Of a DNA stretch of 64,000 bases, positions 9,513 to 22,900 are shown one piece after another. Both the position numbers and the translations under genes were made by a program. Source of the stretch: Blastomussa wellsi (taxonomy: Eukaryota; Cnidaria; Anthozoa; Scleractinia; Plerogyridae); contig OX393569.1 in assembly GCA_947652115.1 (NCBI GenBank), positions 6,260,008 to 6,324,007 on the forward strand, in the 5' to 3' direction. The notes beneath the pieces were generated by a model. It did not search any database, had not been told where the DNA came from, and saw only the letters and a list, made by a program, of their open reading frames with translations. Position 1 is the first letter of the stretch. Each line of letters starts with the position of its first letter.

Positions 9513-12500
9513 GTTACGGTAACAAGGCACAAGCACAAACATAATTACATAAATGAAACGACACCAGTTTCTTAGGAATCACCATGGTATGTATACGAAT
9601 TAGCAAAGGCACATGAGAATAAGACGTGACACAAGCATAAGTACATACAAACATGATTGTTGAGTTCGCTCTTCTTGAGTCAGGGTGATTCCTGTTGCGG
9701 GGAGCACAAGAATAAGTGCGTTTGTTCTTCAAATGCACTTGCAGTCTACTCCCCCTTAATGGACGGAGGTGTGTATTCTATATATTACGGACAACCGGTG
9801 GTTGTCCCTGCGCTCCGTTTTTCAGTCATTTTACTGCCGCTAAACTCTTTAGGAGACTGACTCCGCACTGAGACCGACAGTTGGAGTTGGTCCCCGTCCC
9901 AGAAATGCATGCAGGTTTATGCTGGTTTTTGTGCTTATGCTATTGTCAGCGCCCAAGGCAGTGAAAACCAGCGCTAAGTGAACCACCATTGACTTACATG
10001 ATTAGTGAAGGGTTACAGCACAATAATCTGCTGGGAAGGCTTTCGTTTAGCCGGAATCAACAGTGAAATCAACTGAAATCAACAATCTTATCGACTTGCA
10101 GCAGGTTTACCATCACGATATTCAGTAGGTATATTGTTCATTAAAACTAGTCAGAACAAATACTTTCGTTTCCATCTCACAATTAATTGACTTCTTTCGT
10201 ACTTCCCGCCATGCGGCAAATTGATTTCCGCCATGTATAAATTGGACATCCAGAACCGATTTAAATGAATGGCTACAGTAAACTACAGAAAACATTAATA
10301 TCTTACATATAATATCGTCTATACGCCGAGTTGTCTCTTTTCAACCCTTTAAGACAAAACCAATGGACCTGTTTGAACAAACCTACCTTTAGAGTTAACT
10401 TAACAAAATCGTCAGTATTCACCGCGTTTTTCTAGCTTGTGGAGAGATTTAACAGTAATTAAAAATGAGCAAACGGGAAGAAAAGGGAAAAACAGGAAGT
10501 TTTTATTAGGAAGTAAAGCAATCTGGGTGCGGAAGGCTTGGGAAATTCCTCTTAACATAACTGGCCCATTTATAAAATCGCTTAGCGCTCTTCGATGCAA
10601 AATGTTCGGCCTTAACTTGTTGTTGACTAAATTTACAAAACAACTCACAACACCGCCGCCACAAGCCACATTTTTGACTTCCTTAGTTACTGTCTAAGAC
10701 ATCCTCTACTTCGTTCCTCCCACAATTAATTAAGGCGAAAAAGCCAGGGATTAAATTCCTGCCAGTTAGCAGTTTTACGAGAAAATGCACTCTTTGATGC
10801 TATCAGCGTTTTTTCCTCCTTCAAGAAGGGCATATCACGTATATCCCGCAAATAGAAGATTTCTCATTCCCACGACAGGATGACTTGGAGGACCAAATGG
10901 CGCTAAATGGTGGTTACACCACAGCTGTTTAAGTGCTTGCCCCCGCATGAGCGTCCAAGCAGAGCCATCTTCAAAATACGTCAGGGTATCGGGTGCTAGT
11001 TTTCTGATATAATCGCTGGAATCACACGAGTTTGATGGTTCGACATATCTATATCCGAATCTCCTGTCTTCTCCTTCTATTTAAATCGAAAACAAAAGGG
11101 CCCGGTTTTGACGAAATTTCTTCGAATTTCTTCGCAATCATGTTAAGCATGGTTAATAAAATGCGGCAGCTATAGGTTTATTATCGGACAAGCGGTCACT
11201 AAATATTCAAAAAACAGTCACCCACATTGAAAGATAGTAAGGAATACGTTGCTAAAAAAATTACAAAATGGCCGCCCATGACGCGCACGCGGATGAAACA
11301 CGCCATCACCATCACACGGAATTTCACGACACGCATAAAAAGCACGTGACACGACAAAATGAAATGTCAGAAGCCGTTGTTGGTGATACTTCCTTTCTAT
11401 TTTTGTTCCGCTTTCACACATGTGCTCGGTAAAACACAAAATAAAAAATACCGAGGAGACAAACGCGTCGAGGAATCTTCTAAATTCTTCGTAAAATATC
11501 CACCAAATATCAAATTATTTATTCTAGCAGCGGAATTCAAGAAAACCATCAGCAATGGAAAATTACCGTCACTTGAGTGAAATGTGTAACGTTTACTGAA
11601 TAAAATTACCCAAAGTGGTATTATAAACACATTGTTATAAACGCTGTTTGTTTTTTTTTTAATTCTGAATCCGCCCCGCTCATGCAGTATAAAAATCCTT
11701 CAAAAATTTCTCGAAGCTCCGGAAAGCCCAAACCAAAAGCCGTTTCCCATAGATTTCTTTCATTGAATGAAACGGTGCTATTTTATTCCAGATTACTAAC
11801 TCACGAGTTTTCGAATTAAACAATTTTCAGTTTATCTTGGAGGTTCGACAAAATCGGGATTTCATTGTAGATTAGGAAGTCACTCGCATAAATTTACACT
11901 CAATTTTATCAGCGTTTCTAGCCAACGTCTGTTCGTACAAAAGATGGTTATAAACATGCAACTGGGATACAAGGCTCTTTCTGATTGGCTGTATGCTGGA
12001 TGTGCATCTGTTTAAAAAAGTGAAGTATTTTGTAAGTTGTCAGTTTAGACGCAAGGAAAGCAGAGAGAAATTTGTCAGTTTGGGTTATGTACCGTTTATC
12101 TGTTAAAATCAATTTTCGAAATGTATCAAGAACAATCATGGGGGATTAAATTGAGCAATTTACCATCGGTTCACTCCATTCAGTTAAGCCATTCTGATCT
12201 TAAAGCATTCTCATTCCCACTATAACAGGAGCACAAATGACATTGAAATGGTGCTCTAAAAATGGCACGCTTCGACTGCCCACGCAGACTCTACATTCGT
12301 CGGAAAATAAGACTAGTGCCTGCGAAACGAAACCTCCAATCTTCCGACGAAAAAAAATTACGAACTGAAATCTTGCTAGGGTCGCTTTCACGATCAACAG
12401 ACGCAATAGATCCAAACAGACTAGGCGACCGTTCGCTTGCTAAAATATTCTTGTACGGCAGTGGATGAGAAAATAATTATGTTCCTTGACGAACACGTGG

Positions 12501-12940
12501 TTCTCATACTTTCCGCTTCTCTACTTGAACGCGTTGTATTCTTTAATCGACTCCATCCGAAATTCTTTTCGAGTGAGCCGTCAAGATACGTTTTTGGAAG
12601 CATTACTTTAAAAGCTCCGCGTGACTAGCTTGTTTCGAGTTATTGTTTAGAAACTGGCCCGATTGACGTCTATAAAAATACCAAGTAATTCATTACGGTA
12701 AGGCCATGTTTTATAATATGTACTTAAAGTGTCAAGTAATTTATGTGACCTATTTTTTCTGTTTCCGTCGGAAATTTTTATATGGGCAATTTTTCAAAAT
12801 GAAGTTTATTTAGACGGAAAATGGGTATAAATGGCGAGCGACCTCAGGTTTAAGAAATGAACTTAATGTTTGCTTAATAATTAACTCATAATTATGGAGT
12901 GGTGGCTGTGCTGGCTATGAAAATTTTATAATTTGGTTTT
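9513..12940. other. Gene-free stretch
   Basis: No supported coding region, although many short open frames occur on both strands. Around 9530-9730 there are recurring CACAAG/AATAAGT words and a GGAATCACC...GGTGATTCC inverted pair, suggesting decayed repeat sequence. The rest shows nothing recognisable. Confidence 0.3.
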
Positions 12941-12942
12941 AT

Positions 12943-13016
12943 CAAGTGGGTTGATAATGTGAATTGGCCACCGTAAAGAGATTCGTGAGCTGACGTTTCG
13001 AGTGTTAGCCCTTCGT
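12943..13016 (-). repeat. Penelope-type terminal repeat with hammerhead-like core, copy 1
   Basis: On the minus strand it reads CCGACGAAGGGCTAACACTC then GAAACGTCAGCTC, ending in TTATCAACCCACTTGATAA. The order CNGANGA - stem-loop - GAAAC - GUC is the hammerhead ribozyme layout known from Penelope-like elements. The core has C where U is expected at its second position, so activity is doubtful. An inverted partner lies at 14917-15000. Confidence 0.55.
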
Positions 13017-14916
13017 CGGGCATGCATCACATACATGTACGCCAAGCATATTTCTAACCTCAGTTGCACACTGAAGATTCGAATTGTACCAAAACGAAAG
13101 CGGCAAAAAGATATTGATTATTGATTTGAACTCCGCAGAAAAGTTTCATGCGAGACAGAAACCGTCAGATAAACATACATTTGTAAGCGACTTTATTTTA
13201 TGCCGTCAGACGTGTGGTCATGTCATTGTGTCAAACATTTTGATCAACTGCGTTTTCGCGGCGGAAGTCTATCTGTCAAACGGTTTTCATAGCAGCAAAA
13301 ATTGTTGAAAATATCTAGTTCCAATATTGCGGCCTAGTTTGCTGTTATAAGCACGCGAGCACAATTACCCACTCCAGAAGAACATATTGTATACTTCGTG
13401 AGATTACGATAAATACGGTATCACTGGTGGCAAAGAATTGCTTCCGCTGAAATTTTACTGTTTCCGTACGTTAGGCGGAAATTCAACTTTCTTTAAAACT
13501 TCATTCACTTTACATTACTTTACGTTACCTCGCCAAAGCTTTGTAAAGTCCTCGCTTTTGTGCAAAACTATGTGTTGCACTTTGCCATTTGAAGATCACA
13601 CAATGTTTCACTGTCTTCAAAACAATGACAATTAATTTCTCGATTTTAAAAAGGCTTCCACGAAAGGCATGTCTACAGCAGCGATGATTCGAAACAAGGA
13701 AGCAAATTCCTTGTCACTTGCAGTTATTTATCTTTGTAATTAGTTCCTTGTGGTAAAAAACCCGTGGCCCATTTTTTGTACCGTAAAAATCTCAAGTATG
13801 CCCACTTTGAAAAGTGTTAAAAGCGATTAGATGAGCATTTAAATAATGTAAAAATGGGGATTTTTAGCCATCTATCTATTATTTTGAGCTAGCTATCAAT
13901 TATCCTTCTCATACGAAGAGAAAAACAAGAAACAAGAAACTCACGCCGGAATACACCAATATTAATAAAAAATTTACTGCAAAGTGCTTTCTTAGAATAT
14001 ACGTATTAGATAACTTTAAAACTACTTGTAAGCATGTCTAACTTCATATACCTTTTAAGTTGACACTTTTTCGTCAATGCTAAAGCGCCGAATTAATCTT
14101 TTCAAACTTGGCATGCTCAATCTATTTTTTTCCTAACGTCAAAGCTCAATTCTAGAGAAAACAATGCACATGTAAACTGAAACATACCTTAGAGGCCGCC
14201 TTAAACCGCACCGCAACGCCCCAAAACAAGCTTCTATACTGAAACACGCGTTGTCTAATCAATCGTTTAGCAGCGGAACTCCACCATAGTTTCGCCGTAA
14301 ATGATCTAAAAATAGAAAAGTCTTTGTCAGCACCGCAAACTTGCATGTTTCGTGTGACGTTAATTATTGGTTTGCAGGTTACACGGTGGGTTTTGCGTGG
14401 TCGAGTTCATTATGTCGATATAGCGTGTGGCGGGCATGAGTTACGCGAGGTGAACACGCGCGACTGCCGCGAAACCATTCAGTAAAAGTTCTGCAAGCGT
14501 GAGTCGGAAAGTCCTACGCGGGTTCCTTCTTCATATTAAAGGGCAAAAAGTATACACAAAACTTCATACATTACATTGAATCCCTATTTTTAACATTTCT
14601 AAGCAACTTCCTTACATCATTCTGTTACCAAGAAATATTTCCATATCATCGTTTATAATTGTCGATACTGCTAGTTTTTATTTTCATACTCAATTTCTCA
14701 GTAACGATTTTATGTAGACATCGTCATGTGTCTTGCGGTGGTGAAATTTGCTATTTTCAAAACATTGATAGTTCATCTATTGCATCCCCTGCCAACGAAC
14801 ATTGCCTCAATAATTTCATTTCGTAAATCACTTCCTTACGTAGACTGTGTACGTGCACGTGCTTGTGGAAGTCTTAGGCTACATTTACACGTATTTACGC
14901 TTACACGATTCGCTCC
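13017..14916. other. 1.9-kb segment between inverted hammerhead-like repeats
   Basis: Flanked on both sides by inverted copies of the same terminal repeat. Internal open frames (13084-13308, 13438-13635, and 14152-14346 on the minus strand) have no recognisable reverse transcriptase or endonuclease motif. It could be a non-autonomous element body or unrelated DNA between two independent insertions. Confidence 0.3.
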
Positions 14917-15000
14917 GACGAAGGGCTAACGCTCGAAACGTCAGCAATTGAATCTCTTTACGGTGGCCAATTCACATTATCAACCCAGTTGATAAAAACA
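14917..15000 (+). repeat. Penelope-type terminal repeat with hammerhead-like core, copy 2
   Basis: GATTCGCT, CCGACGA, AGGGCTAACGCTC, GAAACGTC and AGCAATTGAATC occur in order. GATTC/GAATC and GCT/AGC can form stem I, and GGGC/GCTC forms stem II. Then come CTCTTTACGGTGGCCAATT and ATTATCAACCCAGTTGATAA. It is an inverted copy of 12943-13016. Confidence 0.6.
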
Positions 15001-15008
15001 AATTATAA

Positions 15009-15191
15009 ACGTTTACACGGGAACGGGCCGGAACCGTTCCGTACCGATCCGGACGGGAACGGCTTCTGTTTACATGGAACCGTTTGGAACCGATCTGGAA
15101 CACGTCTGGTGCGGGTCCAAAATTGGACCTGCAAATCAACAGGTCCAGTTTTGGATCCGTTTGGAGCCGTTCCAGAACGGACACGTGTAAA
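15009..15191. mobile_element. Palindromic element with GTTTACACG ends
   Basis: Begins GTTTACACGGGAACGG and ends with CCGTTCCAGAACGG, ACACGTGTAAAC. Internal CCGTT/GGAACC words and GGTCCAAAATTGGACC/GGTCCAGTTTTGGATCC pairs add further dyad symmetry. It is GC-richer than its surroundings. The three overlapping open frames here are a consequence of the palindrome. Confidence 0.6.
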
Positions 15192-15199
15192 CAGAAGAC

Positions 15200-16339
15200 A
15201 TATCCGGCCCGATTGTACAAACAGACGCACTGTTTGCATGGGCTCCCTGTGGTGATATCTTCTCTTGTCCCAGAGATATTCATACAAGTTTTTATTATAT
15301 TATTGCAAATTAGGTACCGATCACATCATAAGGTGTGACAGTATAGGGGTCAAAACACAAAAATTAATAGAGAATGGTGCAATGCAATTGGAACTTGGCA
15401 AGCATGTTATAGCCTGAAAAATACACTACATGATATGGCAACAGTCTTGGTTCCAGTCTCTTTCATCTTTAAATCAAATGTTACCCCTTTGTGACTATAT
15501 AGGATGAAATGATTCCATTTAAAGCATATGCAATGCCCATATTGCACTAGGTCTGCTAATTAACCTTTAGGAAGTGGACAATGTTTGCTCAAGATCAAAT
15601 ACAGGAATAATCATTCCTGTATAATAGAGATCTGGAACTGGGTGTGTTACCATAGCAATATCAAATTTAATCATTTTATGTTTAGTTTTGCAGTGTCCCC
15701 AATTAGTAAAGTGTAATGTTTCTACAGGCAGGCACTTATTTTACAAAAATGTTGCTGTTGTAAGGATCGCCAAAGAAACCATTTTACTATCATGATACAC
15801 ACCAGGGATGTAGCTAGTATTTGTCACAGATGGAAATGTTGACTTAACAGGCGGGTACTTTGGGTTGAAGTGGTAGTTTTTTAAAGACCACAGGTTGTTT
15901 TTCAGCCAGGAAAACCATGCTGACAGCCGGGGTATTTTCCCCGGCACCCAGCTATTATCTACATCCCTGCACACTCTATATGATTCACCCCAGTTTGATT
16001 GCAGTTTGCATTAATTGGTTATGGCAGTACATACACGTACGCTATTATAAATGTTAAATTGATTGTGGTGCCCTAACCAACAAATGAAACTGCAAGCAAG
16101 TTTGCAAGAAATTGGTGAGTGCATTGACATGAATGTCAACGCAACAATGGCTGATTGAATAGTCCATGCTCATGATATATCATGAGTGAGAGGACAAACT
16201 TCATATCCTCTTTTTGATATTACATACAGAAGGCTCGGACATCAGCATACAAAGGGTGCCACTGGCTGCCGCTATCAGTCCATTCATGAGCCTACTTGCA
16301 CCCTCCCAAGCCATGATGGGTGATTATTTACATACACTT

Positions 16340-16378
<39 letters not shown>

Positions 16379-17440
16379 GAATTATATATGGGCATTAGGT
16401 TGGTGAGATGGGACGGTTTATCGACCTTATTTGACAAGACTTCTATTTATTTGCGAATGCCATTACAAACACACTATTTTCTTCTCAGTTATTTTTAAGC
16501 CCCTGTGTACTGTACCTTTTAGAGCTGTTGTTCACCTGGTCTCAAATCCCTCACTTTTGACACAATGCTGAGTGTATTGGAGACTTTAATCGGTATCTAA
16601 AAGAAAATGGTTAAATTATTAATATTTCATTCAGGTCATGTAATACTCAGGTTAAGTTTCATTAACCCACCAAATACATTAACAACGACAACAACAATCT
16701 TTATTTGACTCACAACATTATAATTTAAAGGTTGATATATATTTTAACCAGCTAATCAGGATTGCTGGCTTTATATTTGTAGCATACAAGATTATCAGTC
16801 TCAAAACAATTTCGTGAATGGAAACTGTATTCTGAGGAAAACCATCATTTCTTGTTGAAAAGATTTCATTTTCACTGCCAAAATTATTGCTTGAGTTATA
16901 AAATATTATGTTCCCGAAACACAAATCCTTTTGCAACTTTAAAAGGACCCTTGTCAGCCACGCCTTTGTTTACATTGACATATGAGAGTTTCCAGTCAGT
17001 ATTATACATGTATTTTATACAGAGCGTGTTGAAACCAAAGAGATCACTGAGAAACTGCTAAAGTTGTAATAATCAGCCTTCCAGTGACACAACTTGAGCA
17101 ATGTAATGAGATTCCACTTCACCATATAATTTCCATAATTTCATTGATATCGAAAATGGCAGATTTAGAGCTCTTTAATTAGACTTTAATGGCCTTTTCG
17201 AACAAATACATGTAATTTCAGACATTGTAAAACAATCCCTGCCCCTATGGGGTTAGATATAGCTGCAACAAGCAAAAATTAAGGCTTGAAAAACAAAGGT
17301 GTATTTGTATGTCTTTACTACAACTTTGGTTATGGGTCTGGGAAATACAATGTTGAAAGCTGAATTCTGGTCTGTTGGTTACGGTTTTGTGCTGTGCCAT
17401 CTGGAGCAAGAAACAGCAGTATGTGAAACTGTTTTGAAAC
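15200..17440. other. Gene-free, AT-rich stretch
   Basis: No supported gene. At 16360-16450 the text GTGTGGGTTCTTTAACGTCC and what follows has the look of a dispersed repeat, but there is no second copy in the window to confirm this. Confidence 0.25.
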
Positions 17441-17451
17441 AACTGAGTCTT

Positions 17452-17521
17452 AAGTTTGAAAAATTTAGGCTAAACTTTTCAAACTGTGTCATCCGTGACC
17501 AAGCTCCTTTAACTAAACCCG
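17452..17521 (+). repeat. TTTGAAAAATTTAGGCTAAA repeat, copy 1
   Basis: TTTGAAAAATTTAGGCTAAA, TTTTTCAAACTGT-like sequence and a terminal AGCTCCTTTAA recur at 54310-54378. The core is an imperfect palindrome. The ending resembles the right terminus of the TTAA MITEs. The matching translated strings in the two copies come from the repeat, not from a gene. Confidence 0.6.
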
Positions 17522-18638
17522 TGTTTTATAAGTTGAAAGAACTCTTAACATGACTGTATAAAATAGATTGTGAATGAGGTAATTTGCAACTTAAAATACA
17601 CAATAATTTATAACTGGCAAATCTGACATAAAAGTTTTGGGAAACTTTATTTTACATAATTATTATATTAAAATACCAAATGGACTGAGATTTTTTTAAA
17701 AAAATGTAGAATTCATTTACCTACAATGTTAAAAATTATTGAAGACCAAAAGTAATAATTTCTTCTTACTCAGAGTTATGGTTGAATCTACAGTACCTTA
17801 TCATAATTATGTGACAACTGTCATTTCAACTAAAATTTTATTACCAATCTACGAGTATTCTTCATATAAATCTGAAAATATAATAATTTCTTGTAAAAAA
17901 GAAAAAACTGGAATTATAAATGAGGCATTTTATGGGTGGGCGGAAAAAAGTGGCATGGAATTATCCCTAGGGTGTCAGTGAAATTGAAAAGGGCGTGTGG
18001 GAGGACTTAGAGAATTGTATAATCTATAGTGTAAATTCATTTTAAAGTTTATGTCCATCTAAAATGGACAGTTTGACATAGGCCTTGATAAATCACCAGA
18101 AGCTACGTTTGTACTACTATCTATATATTTTAGTCCCTTCTCTGATAAAATTTAATTATTTTTTTCCAACAAATTGCCAGAGAGTTCTTTTTATCTTCAG
18201 TTGATGTAGAGGATTTGAGATTATGCTTTTAAAATTTATTCCACTTTCTCTTTACCCACCCCCTTGCATTCATTCATATTTTGCTTACATGTTATTGACA
18301 TACTTTTGAGAAAATACACTCTGTGAACAGACAAGAACTGCATGCCATGCACATTTCTTTCCAAGGAAAAATGTTTAGTTTTGTAGACATTTTTAGTGCA
18401 CATTTTCTCATGTTTTTGTGAAACTTGGATTCTGATTGCACAAAACAAAATCGCGTTAAATTATTTTTGCCTTGTGAACCTGAATCATCTTTAGATCAGC
18501 TGGTAACCATAGTGACCCAACAACTGATTACCTCATTGTAAACAGTGTTTCTACATATATGTATGATCTCAACTAATACATATATTATATTAAATTATAT
18601 TAATTTCCTTAATACTGAGTGATTACATATACAAGTCA

Positions 18639-18946
18639 TTTTTGGTATGATGATGTAACTGATTGAAAAAACTTAACTTGCAACTCCAGGCAGGGCCCCA
18701 AAGGTGTGATTAAGGTGAAAAATTCACCTGATCTTAACTTAGGTTTTATGATAGATTGGAAGTATAAAGTTACTGTATAATTTTTGAATACCTTTTTGGT
18801 ATGATGATGTAACTGATTGAAAAAAACTTAACATGTGACTCCAGGGAGGACCCTAAAGGTGTAATTATTATTAAGGTGAAACTTCACCTTATCTTAATTA
18901 AGATTTTATGATAGATTCAAAGTGTGAGGTTAATGTATAATTTTAG
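18639..18946 (+). repeat. Tandem duplication, 154-bp period
   Basis: TTTTTGGTATGATGATGTAA then CTGATTGAAAAAA starts at 18639 and again at 18793. Both units continue with ACTCCAGG, CC(C/T)AAAGGTGT, a hairpin AAGGTGAAA.TTCACCT and TTTTATGATAGATT. The copies differ by scattered substitutions and small indels, so the duplication is not recent. Confidence 0.85.
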
Positions 18947-18949
18947 GAC

Positions 18950-19775
18950 AGTATATGTCTCTGTGGACATCATTTTATGGAACACCTACAATTATTCAAC
19001 ATTGTTGAAAGCTAAGAGAAGCTGATCTGAAAAACATCAAAGTTATCAAGCCATGCCTACACATCAGATACATGTGCACCTTGCCTGTTCTAATGTGTTA
19101 AAATCAAAAATGCAAAAAATTTAAGTTAAAGTTTTTTAACCATCACAGGACCTTAAAAGTGTCACCCGGTTATCTCGGACAATTAGATTGCCACACAAGT
19201 AACTTATCTTTTTTACTTGCCTGAAGAACAAGGCTCAGGTAAGTCTTCTGCTGAACTAAATCATAAAAAGTAACCAAACCAGACTTGCCTGGATCACAAA
19301 AAAGTATTCACATGGCAGCGATCACTTTAAAGACAACCTTTTTGAATATCTCTCTATGAACTGACTACAAGGAGCATCTGGAGGAACTGACTAACTTATC
19401 AAGGAAGTTACTGCACTTCAATTATATGCTGCAAAATTTATTTAATAAAGCACATCTTCCTGTTTGACCAACAAACTCCCACTCAGTTGATTTAAAAAGT
19501 TATTAATTTCACTCTTACATGTATGTAATGCCTCTATATAAGGATGACCAAGTCAAAAAGAGCATAACATATAAAGTGTGTTTTAATTACTGGTCTGCAT
19601 GGAAATAGTTAATTTTGTTTCCCCAGAAGTAGAAACAAAATTAACTGGTTGCTGATGAGGGACCTGATTCATTAAGTCACTCTTTTTGTAGCGCAACAAA
19701 GACCTAAGATGATTTACATGTATATGCATGCAACATGAACTGTGTCCTCTGGCGTCCTCAGATATCATACATGTA
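18950..19775. other. Gene-free stretch
   Basis: No supported gene or recognisable repeat. Confidence 0.25.
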
Positions 19776-19778
19776 GCA

Positions 19779-19905
19779 TACGCGTACAGGGGACGGGGGC
19801 TGCAGCCCCCCGAAATTTGGGCAACTCAGATTTTTTGGAGAGAAATTTGGGCAAGGCAACTTGGGAGAATTTTTGTGGCAAATGGTTCACCCCCCCTGGC
19901 AAAAC
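19779..19905 (+). repeat. GC-rich dispersed repeat, copy 1
   Basis: GGGGGCTGCAGCCCCCCGAAA, GAAATTTGGGCAAGGCAACT and neighbouring words match the reverse complement of 28565-28690. It is a fragment of a dispersed repeat. Confidence 0.5.
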
Positions 19906-19909
19906 ATTC

Positions 19910-22900
19910 CCTTTAGATTTACAGTCTTTGCAATGTTGCCTGCCTTGAGACTTTGACAGGAAAAGGTGTTACTATTAGATGTCCTGTGATCCCGAAGTGC
20001 TCACTGCATAAGCATGTTATTGACCAAGCCTGCTGACTGTACTAATGAGTGCTCATGTGAACTCTGTACTGTCGAGATCTAGGGCAATATTGTCCCAGCC
20101 AGGAAGGCCTGTATGCTTGGTTAACAAGGTTTACAATCCATTTTCTGACCACTGACAATCTGACTATTTTCTTTGTAGGCACTTACGATCAGTCGATTGA
20201 TTCAGTGCCTTTAGAGCACGTACAGTTTTGTGATTTATTCTTTTGACCAGGAAGTTTAAAATATTTTTAGAGATAATTCTTGTGACCATTTTACATGTTT
20301 CTCACATTTTTCCTGGCTCAGAAAAATATTACAAAACTCATAAAATAATTATATTCACTCGCATTATCTGTACGATCAACAAATAGGGTGTAAATGAATA
20401 ATCACAGTTTCTGTTTTTTCATGACATTATTTCAGAATTTTAACACAAGTGGCACTCTTTTGGCAAAAATATGATTATTTTAAATATTCACCGTAGCCTA
20501 GAGGTACAATTATAATTACGGTTCTTGTAACTATCAATTTTATAGATCACAATAAAAAATGATTTGACACACTGTAAAAGTAAGTGAATTTGTGAAGATA
20601 CTAAGGAAAACTTTGGCTCTTTGTCAATTTGATGATAATTAATAATTACTGGATCTGATCATCTGTAAAACTGTATGCCAAATGATGACCTTGAACCGAG
20701 TCTTCCTGTAAGTGCCATTAGCATCTGCTCATTCAATAATACAAGTCCCTATTAATTTTGTATTTTATATTTTCACTTTATGACGTAAACTGTGCATGTA
20801 TCATACAGGTTTAAACAGTTGAACATTTTGATATTTTTTTTTTATTAAATTCAATGTAAATTCTGAATTGTGCTTAATGTGCTTAATATTCAGGGTTAAT
20901 ATTACAGTATAATCAAGCTTTATACTCAAATAAGTCTTATGAATTGCCGGGAAATTAACAACTTCTGGCAAGAAGTGATAAAAACTTGACTGAAAACAAA
21001 TAGTTTTTCAGGCTGTTGTTAGATTTCACCGTAATTCCGCTGGACTAGTTTTGTGAATGTTTGTTGGTTGTCATATCCATAGAAATGTCTTTGAATCACA
21101 TTTCACTTTTGTTTCGGGGACGAATTTTTAAAGCGTTATCCAAGTAATTTCGCGCAAAGTCAATAGAAGCATGCTGTTCTGTGACAAATACGAGTTGGTT
21201 TTAGAATATAAAACACACAGGCTCGCAAGAAACGCACGGACCATTTTGCGCATTGACCACATTCCTTGAGCGTCAGAAATTTCAGTGAACATCACACTTA
21301 CTTGGCAATTCTTCGCTTTCTCGCTCTGTCTTTCAATAGCCACGCTTCTCTTCGAACGATCGCATCGAAAATCACAAGAATCCCCTCAATCAGTGATCAA
21401 TGAGCATTTCCTTCGCACAAATGCGAAATAAATTCAAATTTGCCGGTAGAAATCAGATCAGCGGTGTCGCACCAGTAAACTGAGTCGGGACGCTATCTCT
21501 CTCGCGAGTGAAAATCGGCAAAATTCTACCCATGAAGAGGCACGAATCATGCCACAACAAGCATCTTTTCGAAGCCTACAACGCCTTCTTAGAGTAAAAT
21601 TCTGTCAATTTTCATTCATGAGTAGAGATATTCTTTTCGGCGCCCACGTGTGTGTTCCTCCCACGCGAGGAGAAGCCATTTTGCTATCCCACAATGCAAC
21701 TGAGAGACATTGTACTCCCACGCGCAAAACAAGATGGCGGGTTGATCGAGGAGCTCAACGGGTTAATTTATATAAAGAGCTAAAATATTAGAATTCAACA
21801 GATTCAATGACCTTTCTTTTCTCCCTCTTTGGCTTGAAATGTCACTTCGACGTGTTGGACGAGTGCCGAAGCCATGGGGTCTCAATTGGTAACAAAGATC
21901 TTTGAAACAGGCTGGCCAAAAAAGCGGTCAAGCCGGCGCTGCGCAAACTAAACATGACTCGATTTTGATAATTCTCCAATTCACATGTATTCCTTTTTTT
22001 AAGTTGATCACGCGTGGAGCTTTATACTACCATTGCTGAATAATTATTATATATAAATCATGAAAACCAATTGATTTTCATATATCTCGTTTACTTTACC
22101 ATAAAATTATATACCTTAGTCAGTAATATTTGATCAGTTTAATTTGATGTATATTAATATTTTTCACGGCGTTGTCTAACACCCAACCGTTAAACACCCG
22201 TTATTGACTATTCGCCTAAAGAACTGATGAATTGAATGGAGATGAGTTCTCCCGACAAGCTTTGTTATCCGTTCATTTTCGTCTAAAATTACCCGCGTTG
22301 ACTTTTCTCACTTTTTGAAGTGTAAAAAAATTGCATCATTCCAAATCTTTTTTCCCGTTTTGTTCTAAAACCGCAAACGGTTGTCGCTCGTGGAGAATGA
22401 TATTTCATCTAATGCTCATGTGGTTGTTACGTATTATTTTAATGTTTTTAGCGACAACTGTCGCCAAATAAAACAAAGCTTCCATCTAACCTCATCCCCT
22501 CATTTGTGATTATCTTCGACTTAGCCAAGAAACCTATTATTTTATTATATCAGTGATAGCTCCTGCTGACATTCAACTGATTGCTACGTATACCTAGAGC
22601 AGTGGCTTAAGTCAGTCCCACGCCAAGAATCAAAAATCACTTCCCACGACATGAACAGGCTGTCTCTTTTTTGCAGTTTTCTCGTCTTCTTTGTGCCTGG
22701 TGCCTGAAGGCGTTTTATCACGTGAATCTGCCGTACAACGAAATATTGCGAAATCAAAATGTTACTGAGTGACGGCCCTTTGCCACCGATCTGGCTCGCC
22801 AAAAATATAATCTTAAGGTTTTCGAAGAGAAACGTGACAACGCGGCTTCTCTTAGACATCCCACTGGCCAGAACTCCTCTACCAACTGGAGAGAATGGAA

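Noticed and set aside
15003..15338. Several overlapping open frames on both strands
   Set aside because: They are produced by the palindromic GTTTACACG element; mirrored frames are expected there.
17299..17553. 84-codon open frame sharing FEKFRLNFSNC with a frame at 54219-54455
   Set aside because: The shared peptide comes from a dispersed nucleotide repeat with palindromic core, not from homologous genes.
21128..21343. Minus-strand frame ending near a GTAAGT donor, considered as a first coding exon
   Set aside because: The frame starts with GTG, not ATG, and the donor is inside the frame without a matching downstream exon.
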